Source: Ryuthela nishihirai (lineage: Eukaryota > Arthropoda > Arachnida > Araneae > Heptathelidae). Taken from it: 64,000 bases of DNA. The notes under the pieces were generated by a model, which was given only the letters and a program-made list of their open reading frames with translations, was not told the origin of the DNA and searched no databases. Position 1 is the first letter of the stretch. Each line of letters starts with the position of its first letter. Made by a program: the position numbers and the translations under genes. Where the stretch lies: contig JAWZYU010000011.1 of assembly GCA_038380435.1 (NCBI GenBank), positions 74,149,501 to 74,213,500 of the forward strand, written 5' to 3'. Below, piece by piece: positions 13,012-25,488 of the stretch.

Positions 13012-14804
13012 ATGTCAGATAATTCAACTATACAAAAGCAGAAAAGGAAAGGTATCTCTTTAGATACTAAGATCCAAATTTTTGATCATCTTACAACTGG
13101 AGAAAGTCAATCGATAGGTAAATATTTCCATTTGAACGAAGCTACTGTAAGAACCATCAAGAAAATATGAAGATGCTGTTAGAAAACATGTGCTTTCTGG
13201 AACAAAATTGAGTGCTAAGTCGTCATCGTATACAAGAGATATTGTAAAAGTGAAGATGCAAAAGGCACTAGTAATGTGGATAGAAGATAACTCACAAAAA
13301 GAATACCTCTAGTTGGAAATACCATCAAACAGACGATGTTATGAATATATAAGCAGATACAAGAAATGGAACCAACCACATCAGCTCAGTTAAACAAGAA
13401 TTTTCTGCAAGTACAGGTTGGCTTGCAGGATTTCTTCAAAGACACACATTTTATAATGTAAAGATAAAAGATGAAGTTGCATCTGCAGATGAGACGGTTG
13501 CTAAAGAATTTTGTCCAAAATTGGCCAAATAATTGAAGATGGTGGATACACTCCTGATCAAGTTTGGAATCCAGATGAAACTGGTCTTTTTTGGGAAAAA
13601 ATGCCGAGTAGAACCTACATAGCAAAATCACAAAAAACTGCTGGTGGCTTTAGCAGCTAAGGATTGTGTAACCATTCTATTTTGCAACAACACTTCAGGA
13701 GATCATATGTTAAAACTGTTGCTTATCAATCGATCCCTAAGACCATGGTCAATGAAAGGTGTAGATTTGAATAAATTGCCAGTATATTGGATGGCAAACA
13801 AAAAAGCCTGGGCTACAAAAGAAATTTTTAATGAATGGTTCCATAAATATTTTGTTCCAGAAGTTAAATGCTATTTGAAGGAAAAAAATCTTGAATTTAA
13901 AGTTCTATTGATTATATAGACAATGCACCTGGCCATCCTGTTTTGGAACACCCAAATACGAATTTTGTTTTCTGACGCCTAATATGACATCCTTAATACA
14001 GCCACTAGACCAGGGTATAATTGCCACATTTAAAACTTACTACGTAAGACAAACATTCTAATACATTTTGGATAAACTAGATAAGGATAAAACACTAACA
14101 GTTATTGATGTGCAGAAGAAATTTTCTATTTTAGATTGTATAACATGCTGGATTGACAATGTCAAAATTAAAACCATCAACTTTAAAATCATGCTGGAAA
14201 GAAATTTGGCCAGAATGTGTAAAAAGCAAAGATCCTGTACCTCGAAATATGACTGAATATCCTAATATCGTCACTTTAGCACATGCAGTTGGTGGAGAAG
14301 GATTCGATGATTTATCGTTTGCAGATATTGATGAATTGCTGGTTGACAAAGCTCTTAGTGAAGATGAAATAATAGAAGTTGTCCTTGAGATTCCTGATGG
14401 AAAAGAAAAAAGTGATGGTGATGAAGAGTTCCACTCACTGCAGATTTAATTAAAGAAGGGCTTCAAATGGCTAGTTAAAATGGAAAGTCATTTTCTTACA
14501 CATGTTCCCATTGTCAAATGAGCTGAGCAATTTAAACGTGAACTGAAGTCATGTATGGTGTGTTATCAAGAATTATACAAAGATCTAGTCAAAGCAGGAT
14601 CTCAATGATTGATTACAAAGTTTGTTGTCAAAACTAATCTAACTACAGAATCACTGGGAACAAGTGATAATTTGGTTCCCCATGCCATAGAGAGCATTTC
14701 ACCATGGAGATGAACATGATGGCCAAAATGTTTCAAGTGATGAAAATGATTTAATTCCAGTCTTATACAAACTAATGTGTCTGTTGTCAAAAAGTGACAA
14801 CAAA
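13012..14804 (+). pseudogene. Pogo/Tigger-like DDE transposase, degenerate (unit 3)
   Basis: Third copy with the same lesions. Unlike the other two, it runs on through 14835-15164 into the natural 3' terminal sequence of the element, so this is the one that preserves the original right end. Confidence 0.85.
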
Positions 14805-15164
14805 TAAAATCTAGATAATAAGCATAGGTAAATCATTTTTTCTTTCACTTTTGTATTCTTGAATTAGTGACACATTTTCTTTATGAAGGATAATTTACTT
14901 ATAATTAATATATTACATATAATCATCTATATTACTTATAGATAATTTACATATAATTATCTTTATAAGTTTATAAAATAAAAAATGTGTTTAAATGAAT
15001 AAAAATCAAATAAAGATTTTGACGTGATTTGTTTGAAAACAACTTATTTTTACTGGATTTTCATGTCTGGAACCAATCTTCTATTTTTTTTATGTGCACT
15101 GTATTTTTTTTTACATGGATTTTTTGGGAACCTATTTACCATGTAAAAAGAGAATCGGGTGTAT

Positions 15165-16210
15165 ATTTAGGTAGTATTTTAAATATTGGGAAAATAGTGG
15201 GATTTGAGGAATTTTTACTATTTAGGAAGGCAATTGTTCTGCTGTCTTGGTTTGTGTATTTATGAGTTTTTTTGATAATTTTATTCTTTTAGTAATTCGT
15301 GATTGGGAGGGTTGATTTTTTAGGAGAAGGGATTTGTGGGTATTTTTGCTATGTTGCATTTGTTTATAATGCAAATTACCATTGCCATGGTAATGGTACA
15401 TTACATTTGACATAAACTCGAGTATCATTACCATGGTAATGAAAAAAAACTTTTTTTCCCCCCTAGAAACCCATTTGGGTTAGGGTCTGGGGGAGGGGTT
15501 TGTAGGAATCATCAAAAAGGACTGTTTAGTTGCATTGCATAAAAAATGGTGTCCAAGGACCATGAAGTGCACTACTGCCATTTTTTGTCATATTCTTGTT
15601 CTACAGTGCCTTCATTAGCCCATAATATGAGTTTTAGGCCATTAGCAGTACAACTTACATGACTATTCTTCATAATCGGCAATTGCTATGCTTCATTCTG
15701 TTGTGTATTTAGCATTAATTTTCTTTACAGTAATTTAGTAATATTTTTACATTTATTGAAGAAAAATATTTTTGTTTCTATAAGTGGCCATGAGGTTGGG
15801 CATTTAGTCTAAAAGTAACACATCATTAAGTTGTGTAGAAACAATTTGGAGGCGTTGCTACTGTAAGCTGCAGGACTGTCTTATTTCTTTCTGTTTCTTT
15901 TTAATTACAGCAGCTGTCCAATTAATAATTAACATAAACTGTAGCATTTACCCAAAGTTACCACCAAATTTAGCAAGCAAAAATACTGATCCCTGGCCAC
16001 CTATCTTACAGGTGAACACTGCTTCTTTTCAATTTCTATTTGAGCATCAATCATTTAATGATCCTAGTTAATTATTAGTTGTTTTATGAGATTGGTAATT
16101 TCAATAATTAATGTTTTAGGTGAGTACTGCCAATGTTTAAAAGTACCCTAAAATTCAGCATTTACTTGCACTTTACATGAACCCAAATACCAGTTCATGA
16201 GAATTTCTAC
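15165..16210. other. AT-rich, no gene recognised
   Basis: No coding signal. A 16-bp perfect palindrome CATTACCATGGTAATG lies near 15427, with a looser copy around 15379. Otherwise nothing I can name. Confidence 0.45.
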
Positions 16211-16440
16211 TGGTTGTTCTGTGGCCGAGTGGTTAGATGCTTGGCTACTGATCTAAGGGCCCAGATTCAAGCCAGGGTGTTCTAGATAGGAGAGAGCCTG
16301 GGCATTGTGACATCAGTCGTGTGCCACATCACAGGAGGGGGTGATGCCTTACCTCACATGGGCAAAGCAACCATTTTTCGTTTGACTGGACACAGTGGAC
16401 ATACAGAAATGAACAACAGTTATTTTTGATTTACTGAGTA
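16211..16440 (+). mobile_element. tRNA-derived SINE related to SINE-1
   Basis: Plus-strand tRNA-like head with A box TGGCCGAGTGG and degenerate B box AGATTCAAGCC. The body (GAGAGCCTGGGCATTGTGACATCA) differs from the SINE-1 body. Part of this body recurs on the minus strand at about 19090-19180, so it is a separate subfamily. The 3' end is not firm. Confidence 0.6.
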
Positions 16441-17633
16441 CCTATACACTATCAAGCAGTTGTATCTATTGATTTTAGTGTGTACATTAACTGTGTAGTG
16501 GTGATTTCTTTTTGAAACATGACGAGAAAGTTGTGTTCCAAATTTTATGTCAAATTATATGCCTTAAGTTGCAGTGTTTCGATTACAAAAGTTCAGAAAG
16601 AAAAACTACTTTAGATAAGTAAAATTCTGAGGTGTATAACTAATGAAACTTGTTTGTGGGACACATTTTAAATCCAATGATATTCTAAAGTTTTGGATGA
16701 TATCGTCAAATGAGTCGCTTGAACTCAGCGCCCAACTTTGACTTTCTGTAAAGCCCTAATCTAAATTTAAGAGCCACCAAAAATTCGGAAGTCCAAATAT
16801 ATATTTATTATTCTAACTGAAGGAAACATTGAAAAATAACACAGAACTAGGGTGATGAAGACATTTCTTGTATTTTGTAACTATTAATACAAATTCACAA
16901 CTGTTCATAGTAATTAAAATCAATCCAAAGTGAATGCACAGTATTCCCTGTTAAGAAACATAATTAATCGCCGCCCGCCGTGGCGGCGATGAAGTTTTTT
17001 CAGATTCTATTAATTAATGTTCTTAGTAAAACTTGAAATGCATTTTTTTTAGACTCTAAGCTGACCTTAGCTTATGTGTAAGTCTGGACCTGTTCTAAAA
17101 TATTACTGTACAAAGAGTATTTCAGTTGGAGAAAAAGACACGAATTAATAATTTATTTTAAAATCAGAGTTGTAAATTTGGCAATATATCAGCCAATGAT
17201 TTTCTTCTAAAGAGGTTAACAACATTGTAATTTTTTCTGAGGGAAAAAAATATGATCAAAGAACATGAAATAATTTTAACTCACGATGAGAAGAAGATGC
17301 TAGTTTTCATCGAAGACTATGCAGCTTACAAGGCAAAGTCTTATCAGATCATAACGCATGAATATCACAAATAACCAAAAGGCAAAAAGAGTTAGAATTT
17401 AATGAAGAGCAGTTTTTATATGTGAAAGTGATTGATAAGAGGTGGTCTTACTTACCCAACAAATAAGTTATTTATGACAACTGTTATAAGTTATTTAAGT
17501 TTTTTAGAAATGGTATCACAAGCGAATGAAGGACAGTTTTTAAAAATCAAAGGCACCTTCTGATATTATTTGTCATGGAATTACTTGAATTTGAAGAGAA
17601 AATAAGTATATGCAGTAAAGCCTTCTCCTAGCT
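16441..17633. other. AT-rich, no gene recognised
   Basis: No convincing coding sequence. It contains an isolated GC-rich hairpin at 16967-16990 (ATCGCCGCC and its complement around CGCCGT), set between imperfect inverted flanks of the TTAAGAA-CATAATTAAT type. Confidence 0.4.
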
Positions 17634-17644
17634 ATTAAAGCATT

Positions 17645-17871
17645 AAGTACACAATTAAAAGGATCTCCTTGCTCAGAAATTAATCAACAAAAACTTAAAA
17701 TTCTCTGTCATTGAGCAATAAAATTTTAAAGTTTATCCTTCAAACTATTTGCCTGTCCTTGCTCCAAAAAGCTTCTGAGTTTTCTCCTAAAAACTTTTAA
17801 CATGCAAATAGTTTGAAGGATAAACTTTAAAATTTTACTGCTCAACGACAGAAAATTTTAAGTTATTGTTA
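17645..17871. mobile_element. 227-bp palindromic Penelope-related element
   Basis: A near-perfect palindrome: the arm around 17709-17750 (GTTTATCCTTCAAACTATTTG) is repeated inverted at about 17802-17845. It is bounded by an 11-bp target-site duplication ATTAAAGCATT at 17634-17644 and 17872-17882. Both arms match the inverted ends of the larger GIY-YIG element at 33994-35198, but no coding sequence lies between them. It is best read as a deletion derivative or non-autonomous relative. Confidence 0.8.
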
Positions 17872-17882
17872 ATTAAAGCATT

Positions 17883-18518
17883 GCCAAAAGTACGTTTGCA
17901 ATATACTGTTGAAAAATTATTCAAAAAAACAAACAAACCTGGGCCCACTAAGGAAAGAAAACGGTAATAATGCAAAAACCCAATTCTTCAAAAGTACTAT
18001 ACAATAATTGAAAAGAATGTTAATTATAATGAAATATTTTACAACTTGATATAACCTAATGTAAAAAAAAGTAGATATTAAACTAGTGATTTGGCTTTAT
18101 AAATGACATTGTATCTCTTTTTTTCACATTTGCTCTTGCAATTCTATTTATATTAATTATTATTGAAGTTGAATATTGAAAGCTTGTCAGATCTGCTTTA
18201 GATATTAATGTTTATCTTGGTGAAAATAAAGTAAAAAAAAGTTAGTGAACTATAAAGTTGGTGTAAGAAAAAAATTATTGTTTCTATTTGTTTTAAATCT
18301 ATTAGATTTTTGTTTTATAGCAAATCTAATAATAAATCAAACCAAAGAAAATTTTTAACAATTTTTTAAATAATCACAACTATAAAAAATGATATATCCA
18401 TAGGTGACCTCCAAATAATTTAGAACGTCACGGTAAACATTTCCATTTTATATACTGACTGTTACTTTGGTTACAAAAGATTATTCATAGTTTGATCATT
18501 TATCACTGAATATAAATA
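17883..18518. other. AT-rich, no gene recognised
   Basis: Very AT-rich with homopolymer runs. Nothing identifiable. Confidence 0.4.
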
Positions 18519-19004
18519 TCATCATCATCATCATCATCATCCTCAAGCAGCCATGGGCTACGGAGGTCCAACCAGACCACGCAGTTTACTTCTCCAAGCA
18601 TATCTGTCCTGAGCTACAGCTGCTGCATCCGGCCACTGCACACCAATTCTAACAAGGTCCTGTTTGACATTGTCTGCCCACCGCATCCTAGGTCTCCCCC
18701 TCCTTCTGAAGCCTCTAGGCACACTGTTCATAACCCTATTCGCCAATCTATAATTATCCATACGGGCAACATGGCCAAACCAGCGGAGTCTCTCTCTGCA
18801 CAATATGCTGCTTAAAGGAGGTTGCAGACTCCTTTGCCTAACCTCATCATTAGTTACAAAGTTAAACCACCTAATACCCAAGATACTGCGTAAGCATCTA
18901 GAATCAAAAGCATCTAGTTTCCTGTTATCTTGTTTACACAGCGTCCAAGTTTCACTACCATAACTAATATAACAACATAAAATAATGTGTAAGAAAACAT
19001 TCAA
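18519..19004 (-). pseudogene. LINE-A 3' end: C-terminal domain and microsatellite tail
   Basis: An open 148-residue frame on the minus strand encodes the C-terminal part of a non-LTR retrotransposon polyprotein (SYGSETWTLCKQDNRKLDAF, then RWFGHVARMDNYRLANRV and RGRPRMRWADNVKQDL). It ends in GLVGPP and is followed by the 3' end CATGGCTGCTTGAGG and an (ATG)n run, here seen as (ATC)n at 18519-18540. Short microsatellite tails are typical of RTE-like LINEs. The copy is 5'-truncated: the endonuclease and polymerase domains are missing. Confidence 0.88.
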
Positions 19005-19084
19005 TGGAATATATCAGATAAAATTAGATGTGATGCTTACTTTAATTTAAAACCATAAAAGCTTGCAAAACATCTTGCAACTCT

Positions 19085-19187
19085 ACCTGATATGCTGCAG
19101 AGCAGGCTCAACAGTCGCTCCCTAATGTGATGTCACAATTTTAATGCCCAGGCCCTCTCCCATCTACAATACGCTGTTCAAGCCCCA
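19085..19187 (-). mobile_element. SINE fragment, minus strand
   Basis: Reverse-strand match to the body of the SINE at 16211-16440 (GAGAGGGCCTGGGCATTAAAATTGTGACATCA). It abuts a plus-strand SINE-1 tail, giving a head-to-head chimera. Confidence 0.55.
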
Positions 19188-19320
19188 AGTACGGCATGGA
19201 TGTATGTATCATTTTGCTGCTGAAGTCCTGCCACCTTCAGACCTTCTACTGTGGTGTATAAACTGAAAGGCTCCTGTCAGACCTCTGTGGCATGCAGCTG
19301 CTTGAGGGGGGTATTTACCA
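19188..19320 (+). mobile_element. SINE-1 body and tail, 5'-truncated
   Basis: Starts near the B box (GTTCAAGCCCC) and runs through CCTTCTACTGTGGTGTATAA to GCAGCTGCTTGAGGGGGGTATTTA, the SINE-1 end. Confidence 0.75.
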
Positions 19321-19990
19321 TATTATTATTAATTAGTCATATATCACATAAAAGTCTCAGAAGCCCAATGGCAACACTAGATTAGCAGACAAGTGAGAGA
19401 TGGGGCAGAGAAAATGGCAATTTCTAGTGGCAATGCTGTGCAGAATATATGGTAATTCACGAAAACAGGGTGCTGTTAACATGTGGCAGCAACAATAGAG
19501 TTTCTAAAGCTTAAAGTATTTTTTAAGATGAAATTTAAATAGTTTGGCAGTGTTATTAGCTTTTAACTTGTTCACTAATGTAGATTGTTAATGGTGAAAA
19601 TTTTGAGTTCCCTCAAAGTAGTACAAGAAGCAATCAAGCAGCATAAACGACACACTAAGCCTAACTAGGTACCACAGGTTCAACAAAGCACCATTCTGGT
19701 GAGGCTGTTTTTATTCTGTTTCTTTCAGTTGGAAGCTTTTTCTTTTTGCATGGCATTATGGAATATGAATGAATAGATAAGAATAAGAAGAATGCTTTCT
19801 CAAGGATGAAGAAGCTCTACTAATAATATATTTCTTTGTAGAAAATGCTAAAAGAATGTAAAAAAATAGTGATAAGGCCATGTACTACGATGTTTGTTCC
19901 ATATGAACACACAAAATTGCTACTATGAAGCTTCTGTGAAAGAAAAGTTGATCAATCTTAAATAGTTTTCCAATTCTTGTGTGGGAGAAG
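19321..19990. other. No feature recognised
   Basis: AT-rich stretch without recognisable motifs. Confidence 0.4.
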
Positions 19991-19999
19991 TTGGATCCT

Positions 20000-22900
20000 T
20001 GACAAAATTACTCTCAGCCATGAGAACTTCTCAAGAAAATATGAAAAAAAAAAGTCAAAAAATTTGAAGATATCCAGTTAGACTTGTTGAATTAAGAAAC
20101 TGGAAATGGAAAATCAAAGGTTAAAATCTCTATATAATAAGGATATTTCTTCAGTTAAGCAGAAAGAAACAATAAAAAAACGAAAGAAACAATAAAAAAT
20201 CAGACTTATGTAGCATTTAAAGAGCTTAAAAATAGAGAATAAAAGAAATAATTTAATAATTTTTGGTTTAAATGAGCAAGAAGGAGATGATTCTGAAGTT
20301 AAATTAAATGAGATTTAGGATTAATCGAAGTGGAGAATGTCGAAATTCCACAGGTGAGAAGAATTGGAAAAGTTGGAAAGAATAAAAATTATTCTAGGCC
20401 ATTGTTAATAAAATTAAAATCATTTCAGAAAAGGAAGATTTTAAGAAAATCTCCAAATCTTGAGACATTCACAGAAATCTGAATATCACAAGATATTTAT
20501 CTTGTGATATATTCACAGAAATCTGAATATCACAAGATATTTATCTTGTGATATATTCACAGAAATCTGAATATCACAAGATATTTATCTCAATGGATCA
20601 GACTCAGCAACAAAGAGAGGAGAAAAAGCAAAGATATCTCAAAAGAAAAAAAAAACAGGACAGAATCAGTGTATCTCTTGGTCTCATCAGAGTCCTGCTC
20701 AATCTATAAATCAGGCACCATGACTCCATTTTAATTTCAGATGAAATCTCTGAGAAATAGTCTCAAGACTACTCCACAAAACAACAAAGCTTTTCTAGAA
20801 TAGCCAGTAAATCCTGTCTCGAAATCTCTCAACCAATTACTAAAAACTCAGTAGGGAAAACCTAGTAGAGAAAAGTAACAAATTACAAATTGCTTGCCTT
20901 AATATTGCAGAAGAGAAAAATAATAAAACCAAGTAGACTGAACTCTATGAGGTTATTAATTGTAAGATTGATATTCTTACAGGAACAGGGATGAAATTAC
21001 GGCTCTGAGACAAGAGAATGGATATGGGATAGTCAAAATAGATCATCTAATGGTGGAGGTGAATTTTATTTTAAGAATACTCTTATGAATCAAAATGTCT
21101 TTCAACTAGATCATCTCTACACAGAAAAAGAATTTAGAACGAAAAAAAATTAGGTAATGGAAGACTGGTCAAAGATTTCTGGAAAGGAAAAGCTACTTTT
21201 CTTGCTCTAGTATATTTACGGCCAGAGGGTAATCTATCTTGGAACACCAATATCATCAATTGTTTAAAGGCAGATATACTGCGTTTACAAAGCAATGACG
21301 AACAGCTTCTGATAATGGGAGGTTTTAATGCCCATTTAATTGAAACAGAAAGTAACATCAACTCTAATGAAAGATTGATGAGCTGATTTTATTAGTCCTT
21401 GAACAATAGATGGAAATTAGCTGAAAAATCTTTTGTTAGTAAGTTTCATGCCACTACATTGGATCTAGTTGTGTGCAGTGAAAGATTTCTTCGAATTACA
21501 GATGCTTTCGAGGTAGATAGAACAGGAGATTATAGCACTGGGAGTGACCATAGATTAATGTAATCCTGACCCCACAATCCTATGTCAAGAATAAAATATC
21601 GAAGAGTTTTAGAGAAGTGGATCTTTTAAAGATGGGAGAAGAAATAGATTTAAAGTGCTGTGAAAGCATCATATATGAATATTTTCACAATATCTTGCAA
21701 GTTGAAACAGGTAATAATAAAAGCAGAGATATCACACTTAAATTTAGAAAAACTGTTAAATACAGTTAGTCTGTAGAAAAGGAAATTAAGCTTAAAAAAA
21801 TAAAATGCAGGGAACACAGAAATATTGAAAAGAAATTTTCAAATGGTCAATCCTCAGTAGATGAAGTTTATTTAGCATGGGAAAAGTTTAAACAGAAGGG
21901 CAAAGCTGCTAAAATGAAAACTTTTGATATGAAAAGAATTGATGATATAATTGCTAAGGATATCAAAGAAAGTGGAAGGGAAAGTGGGAAGATGTTCCGG
22001 AGATATGTTAAACTAGGTTCCATCAGGGAAAACTCTTATCTCTTCGAAATTAAAATTACTCCATAACCAGAAACGACAAAGAATTGCATGAATTTCTAAA
22101 TATATGGGATCTTAAGGAAAATAAATAGGCAGCATGAATTATGAAAAATTCTGCAAGAAATTTCACTCTCTGATCTGGTAAAAGCAACTAAGAGACTGAG
22201 AAAATGGAAAGCTTTCAAAGGAAATGATCAAATACTTGGGCGACAGAGGTAAAATGAGTCTCAAAGACATATTAATGAAATTTTGGAAAAGTGAGAGATA
22301 CCTCTACAATTGGTTTGATATTAAAATCAAACTGGTATTCAAAGGAAAAGGCAAGTTCAAGGATGATATCAGTAGCTATCGGCCTATTGCACTCTCCAGC
22401 TACATTTATAAGATATTCATGTCAATTTTAAAAGACAGATGGCTGGAGGAACAAAAAAATTAGGTAATTGAAGACTTTGTTTATGCTGAAGGAAATATCC
22501 AATGCTATAATGATCCTGGCAAACAATTATTTGTTGCTGGTCTTGACACTGAAAAGGCATATGATTCAACTGACAGAGGAACTTTATGGAAAAGGACGAA
22601 AATATTGGTAATTTCAAATGAATTTGTTCAGTTCTTGAAGATGTATGCTCCAAATAAATGTTCATGTGTCTATGAATTTAATAAAATTCAATTGGACAAA
22701 GTAAAGAGCAACTGTGGTGTTAGAAAAAACATTTTGGCCCTCTTACGCTTCTTCTGTTCCTGATTTATCTTCGACCCTTAGAAGACAAGCTTATCCAAAC
22801 CAGCCTCGGACTAAAATCCTCAAATATTTTTAATCCTGGTTCCACATTTTGTGTTCCTGCTGTTTTCTTCGCAGACGATATTATTGTCTTTGAAGAATCT

Positions 22901-24200
22901 AGAGTTAATTTAAAGTCTATCTTTGAAGAGATATATCAGTTTGGAGCTGAATCCTTCCTGATTGTCCTTGTAAAAGTGTGGTAGTAACCTTCACTTGTAC
23001 AGAGATGATTGGGAGTTTTTAGTTTGGTCAAAATACAGTTGATCTGGTGTCAGAAATCAAATGTCTTGGAGTGTTATTTAACACGGGAAAAGATTTTCTT
23101 TATCAGCATGAGCAGATCCTTAAAACAGAACTACAGATATACTGGAAATATAAAAAATAAGGCAATTTTCTCCTACAGTCATTTTGAAGTCTCAAGAATA
23201 CTTTGGAAAAGTGTTGCAGTACTAGCCTTGACATATGCTAATGCAGTTTTAGTACTAAACCAGGTGCTTAGGAACTCTTTTTGAGGCAGCTCAAAAGCAT
23301 ATTGGCTGATTTGCCATAAATTCAAGTTTCTTGGTACCAAACTGTGTTATCCAAGGGAAGATTGGCTGGAGAACTTTTGAATGCTGTGAAGCAGAGAGTA
23401 AATTTCTGTTCTATGGTAGGTTGTATAACTTAGTAGAAGAAATGCTTGTCAAAGTATTCAAATTTGAAAGGTGTTTGGCACCAAGAGTTAGGAACACCAA
23501 ATGGTTTAAAAGGACATTATTTCTTAATCATAAGTACAATGTGGTATGTAATGTTTGGAATTCCTTTTTGATTTCTGGTTGAGAAAGAGCTGTTAAAAAA
23601 AGGAGTAAGAAGAAGATCCCAAGAAATCTGGAAAAGTCAGGTTAGAAAGAAATCAAACCATGTTGGAACTTATAGTAGAATGGAAAAATATGCAAAAGTT
23701 ATCTATTTCGATAATACCCCAGGCAGTTTCCTTCTGTGTAAAGCCAGAGAATTAGGAACAAACCTGCATTTAAGCAAATTCATTCAGATCTCAGACAGTT
23801 GCATATGTGGTTTGGTTGCAGACTCTGTTGAACACACTATTTTGGAATGTCATAAGTTGGTTCATATGATATCAAATTGGGGGTGGCCACAAGAAGCCTC
23901 ATCATGTAGTTCTGAAGTGAAACTTTGCTGGTGCTTAGGTTTTGGAATTGAAGGCAATGTTATCTGTGATGAACTCAGTAAATTTAAACACCTGTTAGAA
24001 TATTGACAATGAATTCAAAAGAACTAAAGTTTAACTATCAAATTTTTCTTCTGAGAAGGATGTCTACAACTAACATAAAATATGCAATGTTCAAATTAAA
24101 AAGTCAGAATCAAAAGTACTGCATCACACATTTTCTATGGCACAGTTCCAGTGGTAAATTTATTATGTTCATGTCTGGAAACGAAAAGAATTATTAGCAT
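20000..24200 (+). mobile_element. LINE-C, decayed L1-like non-LTR retrotransposon
   Basis: A coiled-coil-like lysine- and glutamate-rich region (20040-20650) may be ORF1. Endonuclease remnants follow: MGGFNAHL-like sequence near 21317, and a TGSDHRLM block near 21540. Reverse transcriptase follows at 22224-22463 (VFKGKGKF, then SYRPIALSSYIYKIF), with a finger/palm stretch LDTEKAYDST near 22550. A C-terminal Cys/His motif (CICGLVADSVEHTILEC) lies in the frame at 23680-24006. Many stops and frameshifts interrupt the frames, so it is inactive. Both boundaries are approximate. The clade is inferred from motif order only. Confidence 0.7.
20467..20590. repeat. 44-bp tandem repeat, 2.8 copies
   Basis: The unit beginning ATTCACAGAAATCTGAATAT is repeated at 20467, 20511 and (partial) 20555. 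Each unit contains the palindrome ATATCACAAGAT-ATTT-ATCTTGTGATAT. Confidence 0.9.
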
Positions 24201-24975
24201 ATATACGCTATATAATGAAGTACGTGTCACGAAATTATATTATGATGGGAGAATGACACAATAACTTATTGCTAAATGGAGCCAGCTTAGAGTATTGAAA
24301 ATTATTCTAAGGGTGGCCACTTTATAAAAAAACAAACATCAGTTATTTTTCTTCATACCTCACTATCACCTACAGCTGAACCATCTTTTCCTTTCATCGC
24401 GGGATAAGACTCTTGTAACGCTTCACCAGCAGACATTATTTCTAGTAATCACAACAGATTTTGAATGAGCCAGTTTAGGTATTGGTCCAATATTTGAAAA
24501 AATTCTCACTCGAGACTTAAGCTATTACATAGATCATGAACGTTAAATTATTTCACAAAAAATTTTCAAAACAAAAATACAATAACCACTTTAAAAATTC
24601 TTACTAATCACAACGGTTACTCAACTTGTTGCAGTTACAGTCACGGTTACAGTTTAATTAAATTTTTTAATTCCGTAAACTCTAAAGGGAAAAATCGATC
24701 CATAGTAAATACACAAATTAGCTATAGAGATAGTGGAGAGTTGCGTGTTCGATTCCCGCTGTGTCGGCTTTGAATTTTTTTTAGAACTTTTCATCTAAAA
24801 TGAAAATCTCATTTATGCAATAATTTCACTTCTTTTTACAGATTAATTACACTAAATTTTTAATATACTTTCATTATCATTATAATCTTATCTCCTATTT
24901 ATAAATAAAATCGTCAACATCTATTGCTCAAAAATACCTAAGGGCGTTTATCATCATCATTCGATGCAGGGTGTT
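24201..24975. other. AT-rich; possible tRNA-like remnant near 24745-24770
   Basis: No gene. The sequence GCGTGTTCGATTCCCGC resembles a tRNA T-arm with a B box, but no upstream cloverleaf is visible, so I do not call a tRNA. Confidence 0.35.
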
Positions 24976-25217
24976 CAGTGGCGTAACTAGAGGGGGTAAC
25001 TAGATTTTATTTTAACTACCGGGTGGTAGCCTCGGGTGCCACAATCCAGAGGGTGGAAAAATAGACTTTCATAAAACTTTTTATCTCACAAGAGCAAAAT
25101 TTAAGAAATTTTTTCCTTTTGGATATATTTTTTATTTTTTTCTCGTTTGCTGCCTTCAGTTCAGAGGGAAGCAAATCCGACACAAATTGTATTTCGGGGA
25201 ATACTAATAACTCCGTC
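24976..25217 (+). mobile_element. Possible decayed hAT-type MITE
   Basis: Begins CAGTGGCGTAACTAG and shares internal blocks (CACAATCCAGAGGG, GAGCAAAATTT) with the better-defined element at 41577-41816. No clean right end or target-site duplication was found. Confidence 0.5.
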
Positions 25218-25254
25218 ATTACTACTCAGAAAATATCCCCGTCATGCTACAGTC

Positions 25255-25480
25255 CAGTGGTTCTCAACCTTTTATGATTCACCTACCGCCAGAAAATGTG
25301 TACGTAACTGGCGTACCCTTTGAATAAATAAATAAAACTATAGTTATAGTATAACAATGGGAATCAAAGCATATATATATATAACATATATCTAGTGACT
25401 AATGAGTTCTCACGGAGTACTCCAAAATGTTTTACCGCGTACACACAAGGGGTACTCGTAGCCCACGTTAAGAACCTATA
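25255..25480 (+). mobile_element. hAT-type MITE, CAGTGGTTCTCAACC family
   Basis: Begins CAGTGGTTCTCAACCTT, a typical hAT terminus. It is flanked by an imperfect 8-bp target-site duplication, CTACAGTC (25247-25254) and CTATAGTC (25481-25488). Internally it matches the insertion at 46795-47007 (ACTATAGTTATAGTATAACAATGGGAAT). It has no coding capacity. Confidence 0.8.
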
Positions 25481-25488
25481 CTATAGTC

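Larger units (their letters stand above)
10397..14834. repeat. Tandem unit 3 (~4.44 kb)
   Basis: Third copy. The only difference from unit 2 that I found is a poly-T run near 12405 that is two bases longer; this shifts the offset from 4460 to 4462. It ends where the forward Tigger copy continues into its own 3' terminal sequence instead of jumping to another unit. Confidence 0.88.
875..15164. repeat. Composite pogo/Tigger array with inverted outer ends
   Basis: The left edge (about 875-960) and the right edge (about 15060-15164) are inverted versions of the same Tigger-like terminal sequence: an ATACACCC-type end followed by a stretch ending in a CCATGTAAAAA-type block. Between them lie three direct copies of a 4.46 kb unit. 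Each unit holds a minus-strand Tigger 3' fragment, a spacer with two SINEs, and a plus-strand Tigger copy. The left flank (875-1476) and the right flank (14835-15164) are the single-copy outer ends. The simplest reading is an inverted pair of Tigger copies whose interior was later amplified in tandem. Confidence 0.8.

Noticed and set aside
1477..14834. Tandem repeats as a CRISPR array or rDNA
   Set aside because: The units are 4.46 kb and made of eukaryotic transposons. There are no spacers and no rRNA sequence.
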